Assembly (NCBI RefSeq): GCF_000374025.1
Contig: NZ_KB893201.1
Location: 1-55,864 of the forward strand
DNA length: 55,864 nt
Source: Spirosoma panaciterrae DSM 21099
Lineage (GTDB): Bacteria > Bacteroidota > Bacteroidia > Cytophagales > Spirosomataceae
Direction: 5' to 3'
Below are positions 17,100 through 26,262 of this stretch, one piece after another. The translations under genes were made by a program, and so were the position numbers. The notes beneath the pieces are model-generated. The model had not been told where the DNA came from. It saw nothing but the letters and a program-made list of their open reading frames with translations, and did not search any database. Within the stretch, counting starts at the first letter, position 1; the number at the start of each line of letters is the position of its first letter.

Positions 17100-19736
17100 T
17101 TATTCCGACCGCAAACTTTTCACCGGATTCATGAGCGCGGCTTTGATGCTCTGGAAGCTAATGGTCAGCAGGGCAATGGCTACGGCTAATCCACCGGCCA
17201 GGGCGAAGATCCACCAGGCCATATCAATTTTGTAGGCGAAGTGTTGAAGCCATTGGTTCATGGCCCACCACGCAATGGGCGACGCGATCAGTATCGCCAG
17301 CAAAACCAGTTTCAGAAAATCTTTCGAGAGCAACACCACAATACCCGTCACCGAGGCCCCCAAGACTTTGCGAACGCCAATTTCTTTGGTTCGTACTTCG
17401 ACCGAAAAAGTCATTAATCCCAACAAACCCAAGCAGGCGACCAATAAGGTGAGCGCCGTGAACCCGTTGAAGAGTCTCATCAGCCGTTCTTCTTTGGCGT
17501 AGAGTTTGTTATAGGCATCGTCCAGAAAATAGTAGTCGAAGGGGGCCGTTGGGTGGGCCTGATCGTAGAGTTGCTTAAGCTGGTCGAGCGCATCGGGAAC
17601 ATTAGTCTGCGGATTCAGTCGAACCAGCAGATAGCCGCCATTGGCCAGAATTGACCGGCTGGTATCGCTGACAACCGTAAGCATCATCGGTGAAACCGCA
17701 CCATGCAGGCTGTTGATATGGAAATCGACCACGACGCCATCGGTTGACTGACCTTTAAACGGAGCCGGCTGCTGCGAGGGATTTCCGTTGATCCCTGCCT
17801 CCTTCAGAACCGTTTGATTGTAAACGGTTAGCTCCCGCGTTACAGGGCCTTTCTCCCAGCCCTGAGGACGATTTTTCCACTGAATGCCCATCATGGCGAA
17901 GAATGGTTTATCGACCTCAATGGCATTCACCATCAGTTGTTTCTTCGTTTTTTCGGTCTTCATAAACATCGTCATAGCATTACTGAACAGTCGGGTGTTG
18001 GTTGTGGCTACATTTCCCTCACCCGCCCATTGCCGAACGGCATTGCGCAAACCCGTAAATTGCGGGGTCATTTCGTTGTCGATCTGAAGCGCCACCACCT
18101 GCGACCGGTTAAGCCCCAGATTCCTAGTGCGGAGAAATCGCATTTGTGTGTAAAGCACCAGACTACAGATCAACAGCCCAATAGAGGCCGTAAACTGGAC
18201 CGTTGTGAACACCCGACGAACGCCAACTCCACTCTGCCGCCAGTTAGTCGACCCTTTCAACACAACCGCCGGACGGAAGCCCGACAGCAACAGCGCCGGA
18301 TAGCCACCGGCCAGCAGCGAGCAAATCAGCCAAAGACCAAGCATTAATGCCCAATACGGTCCCTGCGCCAGCACCCGGTTGTCCATCTGCAAATTCAGCG
18401 CCTGATTGGCCCACGGAAACAGCGCCTGAAGTAAGGCCAGCGATAGGGCAAACGCCAGCGTGGTAGTCAGGAACGATTCCAGAAAAAACTGCCCGATTAA
18501 CTCACTGCGTTGGCCGCCAATAGCCTTCCGAATTCCCACTTCGCGAGACCGTTTGGTTGCGCGGGCGGTGGTCAGGCTGATGTAGTTGATAACGGCCAGC
18601 GTCAGAATAACCAGGGCCACCGTTAGCAGAATATACAGCGACTGTCGGGCGTCACTCTGTGCTCCCCGAGCGTCCAGGTGTAGCGTAGGTAAAGCTTCCA
18701 GAAAATAATTGGCCGACATATCGATGAATTTGATACCCGCTTTCACGGTCACAAGTTTCTTTTCTATGTCGCTGACTCGGGCATCGGGTCGCAAGACCAG
18801 GAAGGTGCTCAAAAAGCCCGCACTTTCGTAAAAGTGGCGTTGACGATCTCCCAGCGTAGGCATCGACGCCAGCGAAACCAGCCCGTTGAACTGAATGACC
18901 GAGTTGGTCGGTAAATCGTCCAGCACACCCGATACCGTAAGCGGGAAATGTTTATCGAAGACCAGCGATTTGCCGACAGGGTTCTGGTTGCCAAAATACT
19001 TCTCGGCTAGTTGGCGGGTCAGAATAATCCGTCCGGGTTCGCTTAAGGCTGTTTTCGCATCACCGTAGAGAAACTTAAGCCCCATAACGGGTATGATCGA
19101 TGCGTCGGCGTATCCAATGTTAGTTTCCTTAAACCGATGATTCTGATCCGATTGGAGGATAACATCGCCAAAGCCATTGGAAAACCGAACGAGTTCTTCT
19201 ACTTCTGGAATCTGACGTTTAGCCTCACTACCAAATGAATGATGCAATTGGGGAAACGACACTTCGTTTTCGCCATATTTCGATGCCGATACAATTCGGT
19301 ACGTTCGGTTGGCAAACGGCTCAAAGCGGTCGTAGTGGAACTCATGCCAGACATAGAGCGCAATAAACGTACTGACCGCCAAGCCGACGGTTAGCCCTAC
19401 AATGTTCAGGCTGCTAAACAGCGGGTTCTTCCACAACTGGCGAAAGGCAATGGAAAAATAGTTTCGTAGCATAATCGGGTTTGGGAAAGTAGTTATTGAA
19501 TGATTGGCAAAACGTCGGTAGTTCTGCGTATTGTTTACCTGTCTAGGCTTGATGGCAAAGGGTTTCATAAAGCCCAGCACATCGCGCCAGTATCGCCAGC
19601 GGGCTCGTCGCTCGCCCACGCGGTTGACCTGCCAGCGGTATTCTTCGTGCAAATCACCCTGTACTTCTTCGAGCCGGTCATCGGCCAGAAAGAAGCGAAG
19701 CAGTTTATCGGCGAGTTTGGGTGGTGTTTTAGGCAT
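17100..19736 (-). CDS. duplicated FtsX/MacB-type orphan permease 4 with permease prefix domain
   Basis: 878 aa. The prefix domain is of the second type in this window: PPKLADKLLRFFLADDRLEE, GDLHEEYRWQVNRVGERRAR. First helix: SSLNIVGLTVGLAVSTFIAL. FtsX motifs are KRSREVGIRKAIGGQRSEL near residue 399 and VRTKEIGVRKVLGAS near 784, ending NPVKSLRSE. It is the last gene of operon 2 (PadR2-permease 6-permease 5-permease 4). The first 60 codons are almost identical at DNA level to those of permease 5, while the remainder is strongly diverged, which suggests local gene conversion. No ATPase is encoded nearby; substrate unknown. Confidence 0.88.
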   Translation of the reverse strand: MPKTPPKLADKLLRFFLADDRLEEVQGDLHEEYRWQVNRVGERRARWRYWRDVLGFMKPFAIKPRQVNNTQNYRRFANHSITTFPNPIMLRNYFSIAFRQLWKNPLFSSLNIVGLTVGLAVSTFIALYVWHEFHYDRFEPFANRTYRIVSASKYGENEVSFPQLHHSFGSEAKRQIPEVEELVRFSNGFGDVILQSDQNHRFKETNIGYADASIIPVMGLKFLYGDAKTALSEPGRIILTRQLAEKYFGNQNPVGKSLVFDKHFPLTVSGVLDDLPTNSVIQFNGLVSLASMPTLGDRQRHFYESAGFLSTFLVLRPDARVSDIEKKLVTVKAGIKFIDMSANYFLEALPTLHLDARGAQSDARQSLYILLTVALVILTLAVINYISLTTARATKRSREVGIRKAIGGQRSELIGQFFLESFLTTTLAFALSLALLQALFPWANQALNLQMDNRVLAQGPYWALMLGLWLICSLLAGGYPALLLSGFRPAVVLKGSTNWRQSGVGVRRVFTTVQFTASIGLLICSLVLYTQMRFLRTRNLGLNRSQVVALQIDNEMTPQFTGLRNAVRQWAGEGNVATTNTRLFSNAMTMFMKTEKTKKQLMVNAIEVDKPFFAMMGIQWKNRPQGWEKGPVTRELTVYNQTVLKEAGINGNPSQQPAPFKGQSTDGVVVDFHINSLHGAVSPMMLTVVSDTSRSILANGGYLLVRLNPQTNVPDALDQLKQLYDQAHPTAPFDYYFLDDAYNKLYAKEERLMRLFNGFTALTLLVACLGLLGLMTFSVEVRTKEIGVRKVLGASVTGIVVLLSKDFLKLVLLAILIASPIAWWAMNQWLQHFAYKIDMAWWIFALAGGLAVAIALLTISFQSIKAALMNPVKSLRSE

Positions 19737-19808
19737 GGGGCAAAGGGGGTGGGGGCATGGGGTAAGAGCCGGGGAAGATACCCTCTGTTCTTACCCCTTT
19801 GCCCTATG
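19737..19808. repeat. intercistronic hairpin repeat
   Basis: GGGCAAAGG at the left pairs with CCTTTGCCC at the right, with an inner pair GGTAAGA/TCTTACC. On the mRNA it fills the 72-bp gap between the stop of permease 5 and the start of permease 4; the C-rich arm abuts the ATG. It is nearly identical in sequence to the copy at 22407-22478. Confidence 0.75.
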
Positions 19809-22406
19809 CTATTCGGAACGGAGCGATTTTACGGGATTGATCAATGCAGCTTTGATGCTTTGAAAACTGACGGTCAGTAAGGTAATCGCTAAAGCTCCCA
19901 GACTGGCAACTCCGAAAATCCACCACGACAATTCGGTGCGGTATTCGTATTTCGCAAGCCAGTTGGTCAGCAGATACCAAGTGATGGGCGTCGATAGGAG
20001 GCAGGATATAAGTACTAGTGTCACAAAATCTTTGGATAGTAACCCCCACAGATTGATGACCGATGCACCCAGTACTTTCCGAACGCCAATCTCTTTGGTG
20101 CGCTGCTCAGCCACGAACGAAGCTAATCCGAACAAACCCAGGCAACTAATCAGGATGGCCAGACCGGCAAAGAAGCTGGCTAGGCGGCCAATGCGTTGTT
20201 CGGCGGCAAATTTTTTGGCGTATTCTTCGTCGGCAAATTTGTATTCGAAGGGTGAGGCTGGATTAAACTTTTTGAAAACAGGTTCCAGTTTGGCTAACGC
20301 ATCGTGCGCACTTAAGGCGGGATTCAGTTTGATATGGATAACATTCAGACTACGTTCATTGGTGTTCATCATGAAAACAGTAGGCGTTACGGGCTCAAAC
20401 GGCGAGGTCATCACCATATCTTTAACCACGCCGATGAGCTTCCAGTCTTTACCATGCCAGCGGATGGTTTCCCCCACCGGTTTTTTCAGTCCAGTCAGTT
20501 TAACGGCGGCTTCATTGAATAGAAACGCCAGCGAATCGCTCGTAAACTGGCGGGAGAACGACCGCCCTTCTTTCACTTTCCACGCCACCACATCGCTAAA
20601 TTCGGGCGTAATCGCGATGGTACCGAAAGCCGCTGCCCGGTTCGGGTCTTTACCCCGCCATTCCAGATTATTGGCCGATGACCAGATATTCGTGATCGGA
20701 CTCGACGACTCTGCCATGTCGGCAACGGCACCTGTAGCCAGCAACTCATTCCGAAGCGCATCATATCGCCCCTGAATTTCAGGCGTATTCATCGTGATGT
20801 TGATGAGTCCATTCCGGCTGTAGCCAACTGGCCGATTTTGCGCGAACTGAATCTGACGGAAAACGACGATGGTACCGATGATGAGCGTTACCGAAACCGT
20901 AAACTGCATCACCACCAGCACCTTACGGGGCATCGAGGCAAACCGAACGACCCGAAAAGCACCTCCTTTCAAGACTTTTATGGGCTGAAACGAGGATAAA
21001 TAAAAGGCTGGGTAACTGCCTGCTAAAAACCCGGTTAGTAAAATAAAACTGAAGCAGGCGGCCCAGAAAATGGGATTGGTCCAGAGGATGGAAAGCCGTT
21101 TATCCGCCACCTCATTAAACGTCGGCAGCACGAGTTGTACCAGTACTAGCGATAGGACGAATGCGGTAGCAACAAATAAAAACGATTCGCTGAAAAACTG
21201 ACTGATCAACTGACTCCGCATAGACCCAATCGCCTTGCGAATACCCACTTCTTTGGCTCGTTTTTCGGAGCGGGCCGTGCTCAGATTCATGAAGTTGATA
21301 CAGGCCAGTAGAAGCACAAACAGCCCAATACAGCCGAAAAGCCAGACAAACTGAATCCGCCCACCCGCATGTACACCATTTTTAAATTCGGAGTATAGGT
21401 GCCAGTCGGCCATCGGGTACAGGAAAAGTGACGACTGGGATTTATCCTGCGTATGCTGGCGGAAAACGTCTTTGATTTTTTGCGAGACTTGTCCAAAATC
21501 ACTGCCTGGATTGAGCTGGGTAAAAATGGCGAACGAGCTACTGCGCCAATTGTCCATGTCCTCGCTCGACTCGAAAAGCAGTTTGATGGGAGCGATAAAC
21601 GCTACACTTGTAAAGATCGTGTTGTGAGGTAGATCGTCAAAGACACCGGCCACCTGTAACGTAAATCGGTTGCCAACCTTAACGAGTTTATGCAACGGAT
21701 TGCTGTTGCCAAAGAGTGCCTGAGCTGTTGATTTGGCCAGTAAAACTGAACCCGGATCGCGTAGGGCCTGCCGATTTCCATTGAGCATTTTAAGGGTTAG
21801 TATCTCAGGGTAGTCGGCTTCGGCAAAGTTGCCGAACCGGGTAAATTTCTTGTCCTGATAAGCGATGATCTGCTCGAATTCGGTAATAGCAGCAACGGCT
21901 TTGAAATCGCTGGCATACTTCGTTCGTAACTCCTGGCTCAGAGGCAGGGGCAACGCACCATAGGTTTGAATCCCTTGCTCCAGCGTCTGATTTTCCATCA
22001 CCTGCGCAATCCGGTCGTAGTTCTGATGGTATGTGTTGAACGACAGTTCGTCGTAAATCCACAGACCGATCAGCATCGCAACGGCCATTCCGGCCGACAG
22101 ACCGACGATATTGATGGCTGAATAGCCTTTTTCCCGGAGCAGATTTCGCCAGGCAATTTTGAGATAGTTTCGGAGCATCGTCGTATTGGTTGGAGTTGGG
22201 TACTTGCTACTATTTCGTTTTACCGCCCACGGTTTCATGAATCCCAGCACATCGCGCCAGTATCGCCAGCGGGCCCGTCGCTCGCCCACGCGGTTGACCT
22301 GCCAGCGGTATTCTTCGTGCAAATCGCCCAGCACCTCTTCCCACCGATCATCGGCCAGAAAGAAGCGAAGCAGTTTATCGGCGAGTGGGGGTGGTGTTTT
22401 GGGCAT
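19809..22406 (-). CDS. duplicated FtsX/MacB-type orphan permease 5 with permease prefix domain
   Basis: 865 aa. Prefix domain PPPLADKLLRFFLADDRWEE, GDLHEEYRWQVNRVGERRAR. First helix GYSAINIVGLSAGMAVAMLI. FtsX motifs are EKRAKEVGIRKAIGSMRSQL near residue 385 and QRTKEIGVRKVLGAS near 774, ending INPVKSLRSE. It resembles permease 6 most closely: both share YDELSFNTYH or YDELSYNTYH after the first helix, and YLSSFQPIKVLKGG or KGT between the FtsX blocks. It is the middle permease of operon 2, with 72-bp hairpin spacers on both sides. It is an orphan permease without ATPase; substrate unknown. Confidence 0.88.
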   Translation of the reverse strand: MPKTPPPLADKLLRFFLADDRWEEVLGDLHEEYRWQVNRVGERRARWRYWRDVLGFMKPWAVKRNSSKYPTPTNTTMLRNYLKIAWRNLLREKGYSAINIVGLSAGMAVAMLIGLWIYDELSFNTYHQNYDRIAQVMENQTLEQGIQTYGALPLPLSQELRTKYASDFKAVAAITEFEQIIAYQDKKFTRFGNFAEADYPEILTLKMLNGNRQALRDPGSVLLAKSTAQALFGNSNPLHKLVKVGNRFTLQVAGVFDDLPHNTIFTSVAFIAPIKLLFESSEDMDNWRSSSFAIFTQLNPGSDFGQVSQKIKDVFRQHTQDKSQSSLFLYPMADWHLYSEFKNGVHAGGRIQFVWLFGCIGLFVLLLACINFMNLSTARSEKRAKEVGIRKAIGSMRSQLISQFFSESFLFVATAFVLSLVLVQLVLPTFNEVADKRLSILWTNPIFWAACFSFILLTGFLAGSYPAFYLSSFQPIKVLKGGAFRVVRFASMPRKVLVVMQFTVSVTLIIGTIVVFRQIQFAQNRPVGYSRNGLINITMNTPEIQGRYDALRNELLATGAVADMAESSSPITNIWSSANNLEWRGKDPNRAAAFGTIAITPEFSDVVAWKVKEGRSFSRQFTSDSLAFLFNEAAVKLTGLKKPVGETIRWHGKDWKLIGVVKDMVMTSPFEPVTPTVFMMNTNERSLNVIHIKLNPALSAHDALAKLEPVFKKFNPASPFEYKFADEEYAKKFAAEQRIGRLASFFAGLAILISCLGLFGLASFVAEQRTKEIGVRKVLGASVINLWGLLSKDFVTLVLISCLLSTPITWYLLTNWLAKYEYRTELSWWIFGVASLGALAITLLTVSFQSIKAALINPVKSLRSE

Positions 22407-22478
22407 GGGGCAAAGGGGGTGGGGCAGAGGGATAAGAGCCGGGGAAGATACCCTCTGTCCTTACCCCTCTGCCCTAAG
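22407..22478. repeat. intercistronic hairpin repeat
   Basis: GGGCAAAGGGGGTGGGGC facing CCCTCTGCCC, with the inner pair GATAAGA/TCCTTAC. It has the same length and nearly the same sequence as 19737-19808, including the loop GCCGGGGAAGATACCCTCTG. It fills the gap between permeases 6 and 5. Confidence 0.7.
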
Positions 22479-25121
22479 CTATTCAGATCGAAGCGACTTT
22501 ACCGGATTCACCAACGCGGCTTTAATCGTTTGGAAACTGACGGTTAATAGCGTAATGATCAGAGCGCCAGCGCCGGACCCTGCAAATACCCACCACGATA
22601 GCTCGGTACGATAGTCGTAGTCGCTCAGCCACTCGCTTAGGTAATAGTAGGCAATAGGCGACGCAATCAGACAGGCGATAATCACCAGCACCACGAAATC
22701 TTTTGACAACAAACTCCATAGGTTCAGTACAGATGCACCTAGTACTTTCCGAACCCCAATTTCTTTGGTTCGTTGTTCAGCTGTGAACGAGGACAGACCG
22801 AATAGACCCAGGCAGGAAATGAAGATCGCCAGAATGGCAAAGCCTCCCGCTAGCTTGCCGATGCGCTCCTCGGATGCAAACTTTTTACCGAATTCCAGGT
22901 CGGCAAATTTGTAATTGAACGGAGCCGATGGAACGTCTTTCTTGAAAATAGATTCAATGGTGGCGATAGACTGGCTGGCGCTTCGGGCTGGATTCAGTTT
23001 GAGCATAATCCAATTGACGTTTTCGTAATCAAGAAAGTAAATAGCCTGTTTTACAGGTTCGTAAGGCGATTCGGCCAGTACATCCTTGATAACTCCCACA
23101 ATCGTGAAATACTCAGGCTTGTTGGTATCACTATCATCACCCCATTTGACAACCGTGCCGAGCGGGTGCTCGATACCCATGAATTTAACGGCCGCTTCGT
23201 TGATAATAATAGCCGACGAATCAGTTGTAAACTTCCTCGAAAAATCACGGCCTTCTTTAAACTGCCAGCCTACCGTTTTGCCAAAATCGTGTGTGACCCA
23301 AATCGTTGAAAAATCCGAATCGAGAGAAGGGGCTTTGCCTGGCCAGCTAAAGCCACCATTATTCGACCAAACGCCCGTTAACGGACTGGACGATTCGGCC
23401 ATTTCCTGAATAACTCCCGCATTTTTGAGGTCGGTTTTTAATACGTCGTACTTGCCGTAAAATGCGGGCGACAGCATCTGCATCATCACAAGGCCATTAC
23501 TATCGTAGCCTAGCGGACGATTTTTGGTATGCTGAATTTGCTGGTAAACGATACTGGTTCCAATAATCAAGGTAATGGAAACCGTAAATTGAACCACTAC
23601 CAACACCTTACGCGGTACAGCCGCCAAACCACCAACCTTGAACGTGCCCTTCAAGACCTTGATCGGCTGGAACGATGAGAGGTAAAAAGCGGGGTAACTA
23701 CCGGCCAATAATCCAGTAACCACAATAAAGGTTAAGCTCGCCAGCCAGAATGGAACGTTGGTCCAGGGAAACACGATACGCTTATCGGCCACCTCGTTGA
23801 ACCAGGGCAAAAGAGCGAGGATAAGCAGTATGGCAACTCCAAACGCAAAGACAACGACCAGAAACGACTCGCTGAAAAACTGGTTGATAAGCTGGCTACG
23901 TACCGAACCGACAGCTTTGCGAATACCGACTTCTTTCGCCCGTTTTTCGGAGCGGGCCGTGCTGAGGTTCATGAAGTTGATGCAGGCCAGCAGCAACACA
24001 AACACACCCACAATAGCAAATAGCTGAACATACTGGATATAGCCTCCCGTCTGGACGCCCTCATCCCAGTTGGAATGCAAACGCCAGTCGCTCATCGGGT
24101 GCAGAAATATCTCCGCTTTGTATTTCTTGTCTTCGGCAGGTACGTTGGCCAATTTGGCGTTTCTGATTCTTGTACTTACCGTTTCCATGGTCGTGTTATC
24201 GGCAATCTGGACAAATAGCTGAAACGAATTATTCCCCCACTCACGCTTATCAAGAGCCCGCTTTACCCAGGGCTGCGTCGCTACAAATAACTTCCAGGGA
24301 GCTATGAATGTAAGCTCGTGAAGCTCCGTATTGAATGGCAAATCTTCGTAAACACCCGTCACCTGAACATCCGCTTTTCCATCGATATTGATGAGCTTTC
24401 CCATTGGATTAGCGTCTCCAAAAAGTGACTGTGCCGTTGAAGCCGATAGTAAAATACTATTGGGCTCTTTCAGCCCATTGCGACTACCTTTCATCATTTG
24501 CAGCGACAGGATGTCGGGCATTTCGACACCCATATAGTTGCCTGAACGCGTAATTTTTTTATCACCGTATGACAGAATGCGATCACCCTGCCAGGTGGCC
24601 ATTGCCAGGTGTTTGAAGTTATCGCCATACTTGGCTCGCAATTCATCTTCCAACGGAGCCGGTATGGCGTTCTGTGAACCGACGTGTCCGTTAGACGTCT
24701 GATGTTGCATGACCTGGGCAATACGGGCGTAGTGCTTATGATACGTATTGTAGGATAGTTCATCGTAAATCCATAAGCCAATGAGCATCGCAACGGCCAT
24801 CCCAACGGCTAGCCCACCAACGTTAATGGCTGAATAGCCTTTGTGCCGGGCTAGATTTCGAAATGCGACTTTGAGGTAGTTCCGTATCATAGTGATATTG
24901 GATGGTTTACGAGAGTGGTTAGGGGTACGTTGGGTGGTAAACTGGGGCTTTAAAAAACGCAGCACATCTCCCCAATATCGCCAGCGGGCCCGTCGTTCCC
25001 CCACTCGCCGGACCTGCCAGTGGAATTCTTCATGCAAATCGCCCAGCACCTCTTCCCGCCGATCATCGGCCAGAAAGAAGCGAAGCAGTTTATCGGCGAG
25101 TTGGGGTGGGCTGTGGCGCAT
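22479..25121 (-). CDS. duplicated FtsX/MacB-type orphan permease 6 with permease prefix domain
   Basis: 880 aa from the ATG at 25121 (MRHSPPQLADKLLRFFLADD). An in-frame ATG at 25178 would add 19 residues lying inside the hairpin repeat and the PadR2 coding end, so 25121 is preferred. The prefix domain continues GDLHEEFHWQVRRVGERRAR. FtsX motifs are EKRAKEVGIRKAVGSVRSQL near residue 399 and QRTKEIGVRKVLGAS near 789, ending VNPVKSLRSE. It is the first permease of operon 2, with its start 41 bp after the PadR2 stop codon. Closest in the window to permease 5. It is an orphan permease with no ATPase nearby; substrate unknown. Confidence 0.88.
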   Translation of the reverse strand: MRHSPPQLADKLLRFFLADDRREEVLGDLHEEFHWQVRRVGERRARWRYWGDVLRFLKPQFTTQRTPNHSRKPSNITMIRNYLKVAFRNLARHKGYSAINVGGLAVGMAVAMLIGLWIYDELSYNTYHKHYARIAQVMQHQTSNGHVGSQNAIPAPLEDELRAKYGDNFKHLAMATWQGDRILSYGDKKITRSGNYMGVEMPDILSLQMMKGSRNGLKEPNSILLSASTAQSLFGDANPMGKLINIDGKADVQVTGVYEDLPFNTELHELTFIAPWKLFVATQPWVKRALDKREWGNNSFQLFVQIADNTTMETVSTRIRNAKLANVPAEDKKYKAEIFLHPMSDWRLHSNWDEGVQTGGYIQYVQLFAIVGVFVLLLACINFMNLSTARSEKRAKEVGIRKAVGSVRSQLINQFFSESFLVVVFAFGVAILLILALLPWFNEVADKRIVFPWTNVPFWLASLTFIVVTGLLAGSYPAFYLSSFQPIKVLKGTFKVGGLAAVPRKVLVVVQFTVSITLIIGTSIVYQQIQHTKNRPLGYDSNGLVMMQMLSPAFYGKYDVLKTDLKNAGVIQEMAESSSPLTGVWSNNGGFSWPGKAPSLDSDFSTIWVTHDFGKTVGWQFKEGRDFSRKFTTDSSAIIINEAAVKFMGIEHPLGTVVKWGDDSDTNKPEYFTIVGVIKDVLAESPYEPVKQAIYFLDYENVNWIMLKLNPARSASQSIATIESIFKKDVPSAPFNYKFADLEFGKKFASEERIGKLAGGFAILAIFISCLGLFGLSSFTAEQRTKEIGVRKVLGASVLNLWSLLSKDFVVLVIIACLIASPIAYYYLSEWLSDYDYRTELSWWVFAGSGAGALIITLLTVSFQTIKAALVNPVKSLRSE

Positions 25122-25196
25122 GGGGCATAGGGGTTTGGGCATAGGGTTAAACGCTGGGAGGGCTACCCCATGCCCCAATCCCTTTGCCCTATGCTA
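25122..25196. repeat. hairpin repeat overlapping the end of PadR2
   Basis: GGGCATAGGGG and GGGCATAGGG on the left face CCCCATGCCCC and CCCTTTGCCCTATGC on the right. It is the same family as the other intercistronic hairpins, but here its 5' mRNA arm is translated as the tail of PadR2 because the usual TAG at the repeat edge is out of frame. Confidence 0.65.
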
Positions 25197-25522
25197 TTTA
25201 GTGGATTCAACAAGCGACTCCAGAAACTAACCCGAACTTCCTGAATATCCTGCAAGGTCCGACGGCCGTAGGCGGTTACGGTAAAGAGCCGTTTTCGTCG
25301 GCCACCGCGTTCGGCGGTAGGTTCGCCCATCTCTGACTTTACCATGCCTTTGTCTTCGAGTCGGTCGAGGGCTGCGTGAATCTGATTGAGCCGTACCGAA
25401 CGACCCGTTTGCTCGATGATCTCGTGTGTAATGGCAACACCGTAGGCCTGCTTTTGCAGTTCCAGGACAGCTACCGTTAGTAGGACGATCTCTTCAAACT
25501 CACCTAAGTAGCTTCGTTTCAT
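25163..25522 (-). CDS. PadR-family transcriptional regulator 2
   Basis: 119 aa starting MKRSYLGEFEEIVLLTVAVL. The winged helix includes QAYGVAITHEIIEQTGRSVR, NQIHAALDRLEDKGMVKSEM, then GGRRKRLFTVTAYGRRTL. It is probably a repressor or ligand-sensing regulator of the operon with permeases 6, 5 and 4. Its C-terminus is longer than those of PadR1 and PadR3: the last residues SIGQRDWGMG are encoded by the intercistronic hairpin repeat. The promoter region carries the same sigma-54-like element and TGTCC/GGACA sites as the other two PadR genes. The inducer is unknown. Confidence 0.9.
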   Translation of the reverse strand: MKRSYLGEFEEIVLLTVAVLELQKQAYGVAITHEIIEQTGRSVRLNQIHAALDRLEDKGMVKSEMGEPTAERGGRRKRLFTVTAYGRRTLQDIQEVRVSFWSRLLNPLNSIGQRDWGMG

Positions 25523-25548
25523 CGGTTTCTGTTAGTTCTATTTTTGCT

Positions 25549-25566
25549 GAGCAAATCAACGGCCAA
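25549..25566 (-). promoter_or_regulatory. sigma-54-like -24/-12 promoter element of PadR2 operon
   Basis: Minus-strand TTGGCCGTTGATTTGCTC, 27 bp upstream of the PadR2 ATG. It has the GG-N10-GC spacing required for sigma-54 promoters, and the -12 half TTTGCT is a full match. Of the three shared elements this is the best fit at -12. Confidence 0.75.
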
Positions 25567-25621
25567 AATCAGAAAAAGGCCGCCAGGATTGCCAGAATGG
25601 TGTTTTGGGGTAAACTAACAA

Positions 25622-25653
25622 ACAGCCAATGTCCACTTTCGGACATTGGCTGT
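25622..25653 (-). terminator. 13-bp-stem hairpin downstream of tag
   Basis: ACAGCCAATGTCC (25622-25634) pairs perfectly with GGACATTGGCTGT (25641-25653). On the minus strand TTGTTAG follows, a weak T-tract, so it may terminate the glycosylase transcript. The core of the palindrome is also the first enhancer-like site of PadR2, so it may serve both roles. Confidence 0.5.
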
Positions 25654-25676
25654 ACGGTTTGGGACAAGGATTGTCC
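25630..25676. promoter_or_regulatory. TGTCC/GGACA palindromes upstream of PadR2
   Basis: TGTCCACTTTCGGACA at 25630-25645. A weaker copy TGTACGGTTTGGGACA lies at 25651-25666, again 21 bp on. GGACAAGGATTGTCC follows at 25662-25676. They lie 64 bp upstream of the sigma-54-like element, matching the PadR1 arrangement. Confidence 0.7.
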
Positions 25677-25716
25677 GCTGAAATGTTGGGAAATGGGGCT
25701 GATTTGCCGCTATCAA

Positions 25717-26262
25717 TTAGCCTAACCACTTTGGACGGGCATCCAGTACGGTTTGATACATGGCGCAATCGGTGGAGTGCGCACCGGGCAAATACCCAAT
25801 GCTCATCAGAAATTCATTGACGATTTCTCCGCCTGTAAACCGGAAGGTTTTCTTAAACAGCTTTACCCATTCGGCTTTGGTTTTGGGATGATGCAACGTC
25901 AGCCAGTTTTCGAACGAACCGTGTTCGGCCTGTAACTGTAGAATCGTTTTTGCGTTTTCGATGGCTGCATTGATCTTCAGTCGATTGCGGATGATGCCCG
26001 GATCGGCCAGTAAGCGTTCCCGATCAGCGTCGGTATAATTGGCTACGGTTTTCAGATCGAAATTGTCGTAGGCTTTACGGAACGTTGCTTCTTTTTTCAG
26101 AATGGTTTCCCAGCTCAGTCCAGCCTGGTTGATTTCCAGTACGAGCCGACAGAATAGTTCATTGTCGTCGTGGATAGGGAAGCCATACAGGTGGTCGTGA
26201 TAAGCTTTGTGGAGGGCTTTGCGTTCCTCGGTCATCGTGTCGATGGCGTGGCAATAAGACAT
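25717..26262 (-). CDS. tag: DNA-3-methyladenine glycosylase I
   Basis: 181 aa from the ATG at 26262 (MSYCHAID); the upstream in-frame extension to 26367 has no family match. Tag removes 3-methyladenine from alkylated DNA in base excision repair. The zinc-site residues are in place: Cys4 (SYCH), His in AYHDHLYGFPIHDD, and His and Cys in GAHSTDCAMY. FCRLVLEINQAGLSWETIL matches the conserved LxLExxQAGLSWxTIL segment. It is cytosolic and probably monocistronic, with a hairpin downstream. It is divergent from the MacB-like permease gene. Confidence 0.9.
   Translation of the reverse strand: MSYCHAIDTMTEERKALHKAYHDHLYGFPIHDDNELFCRLVLEINQAGLSWETILKKEATFRKAYDNFDLKTVANYTDADRERLLADPGIIRNRLKINAAIENAKTILQLQAEHGSFENWLTLHHPKTKAEWVKLFKKTFRFTGGEIVNEFLMSIGYLPGAHSTDCAMYQTVLDARPKWLG

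Noticed and set aside
19936..20775. 279-codon plus-strand frame inside permease 5
   Set aside because: It overlaps the conserved C-terminal FtsX block of permease 5 in antisense and its product is low-complexity Ser/Arg/Thr-rich sequence without family features.
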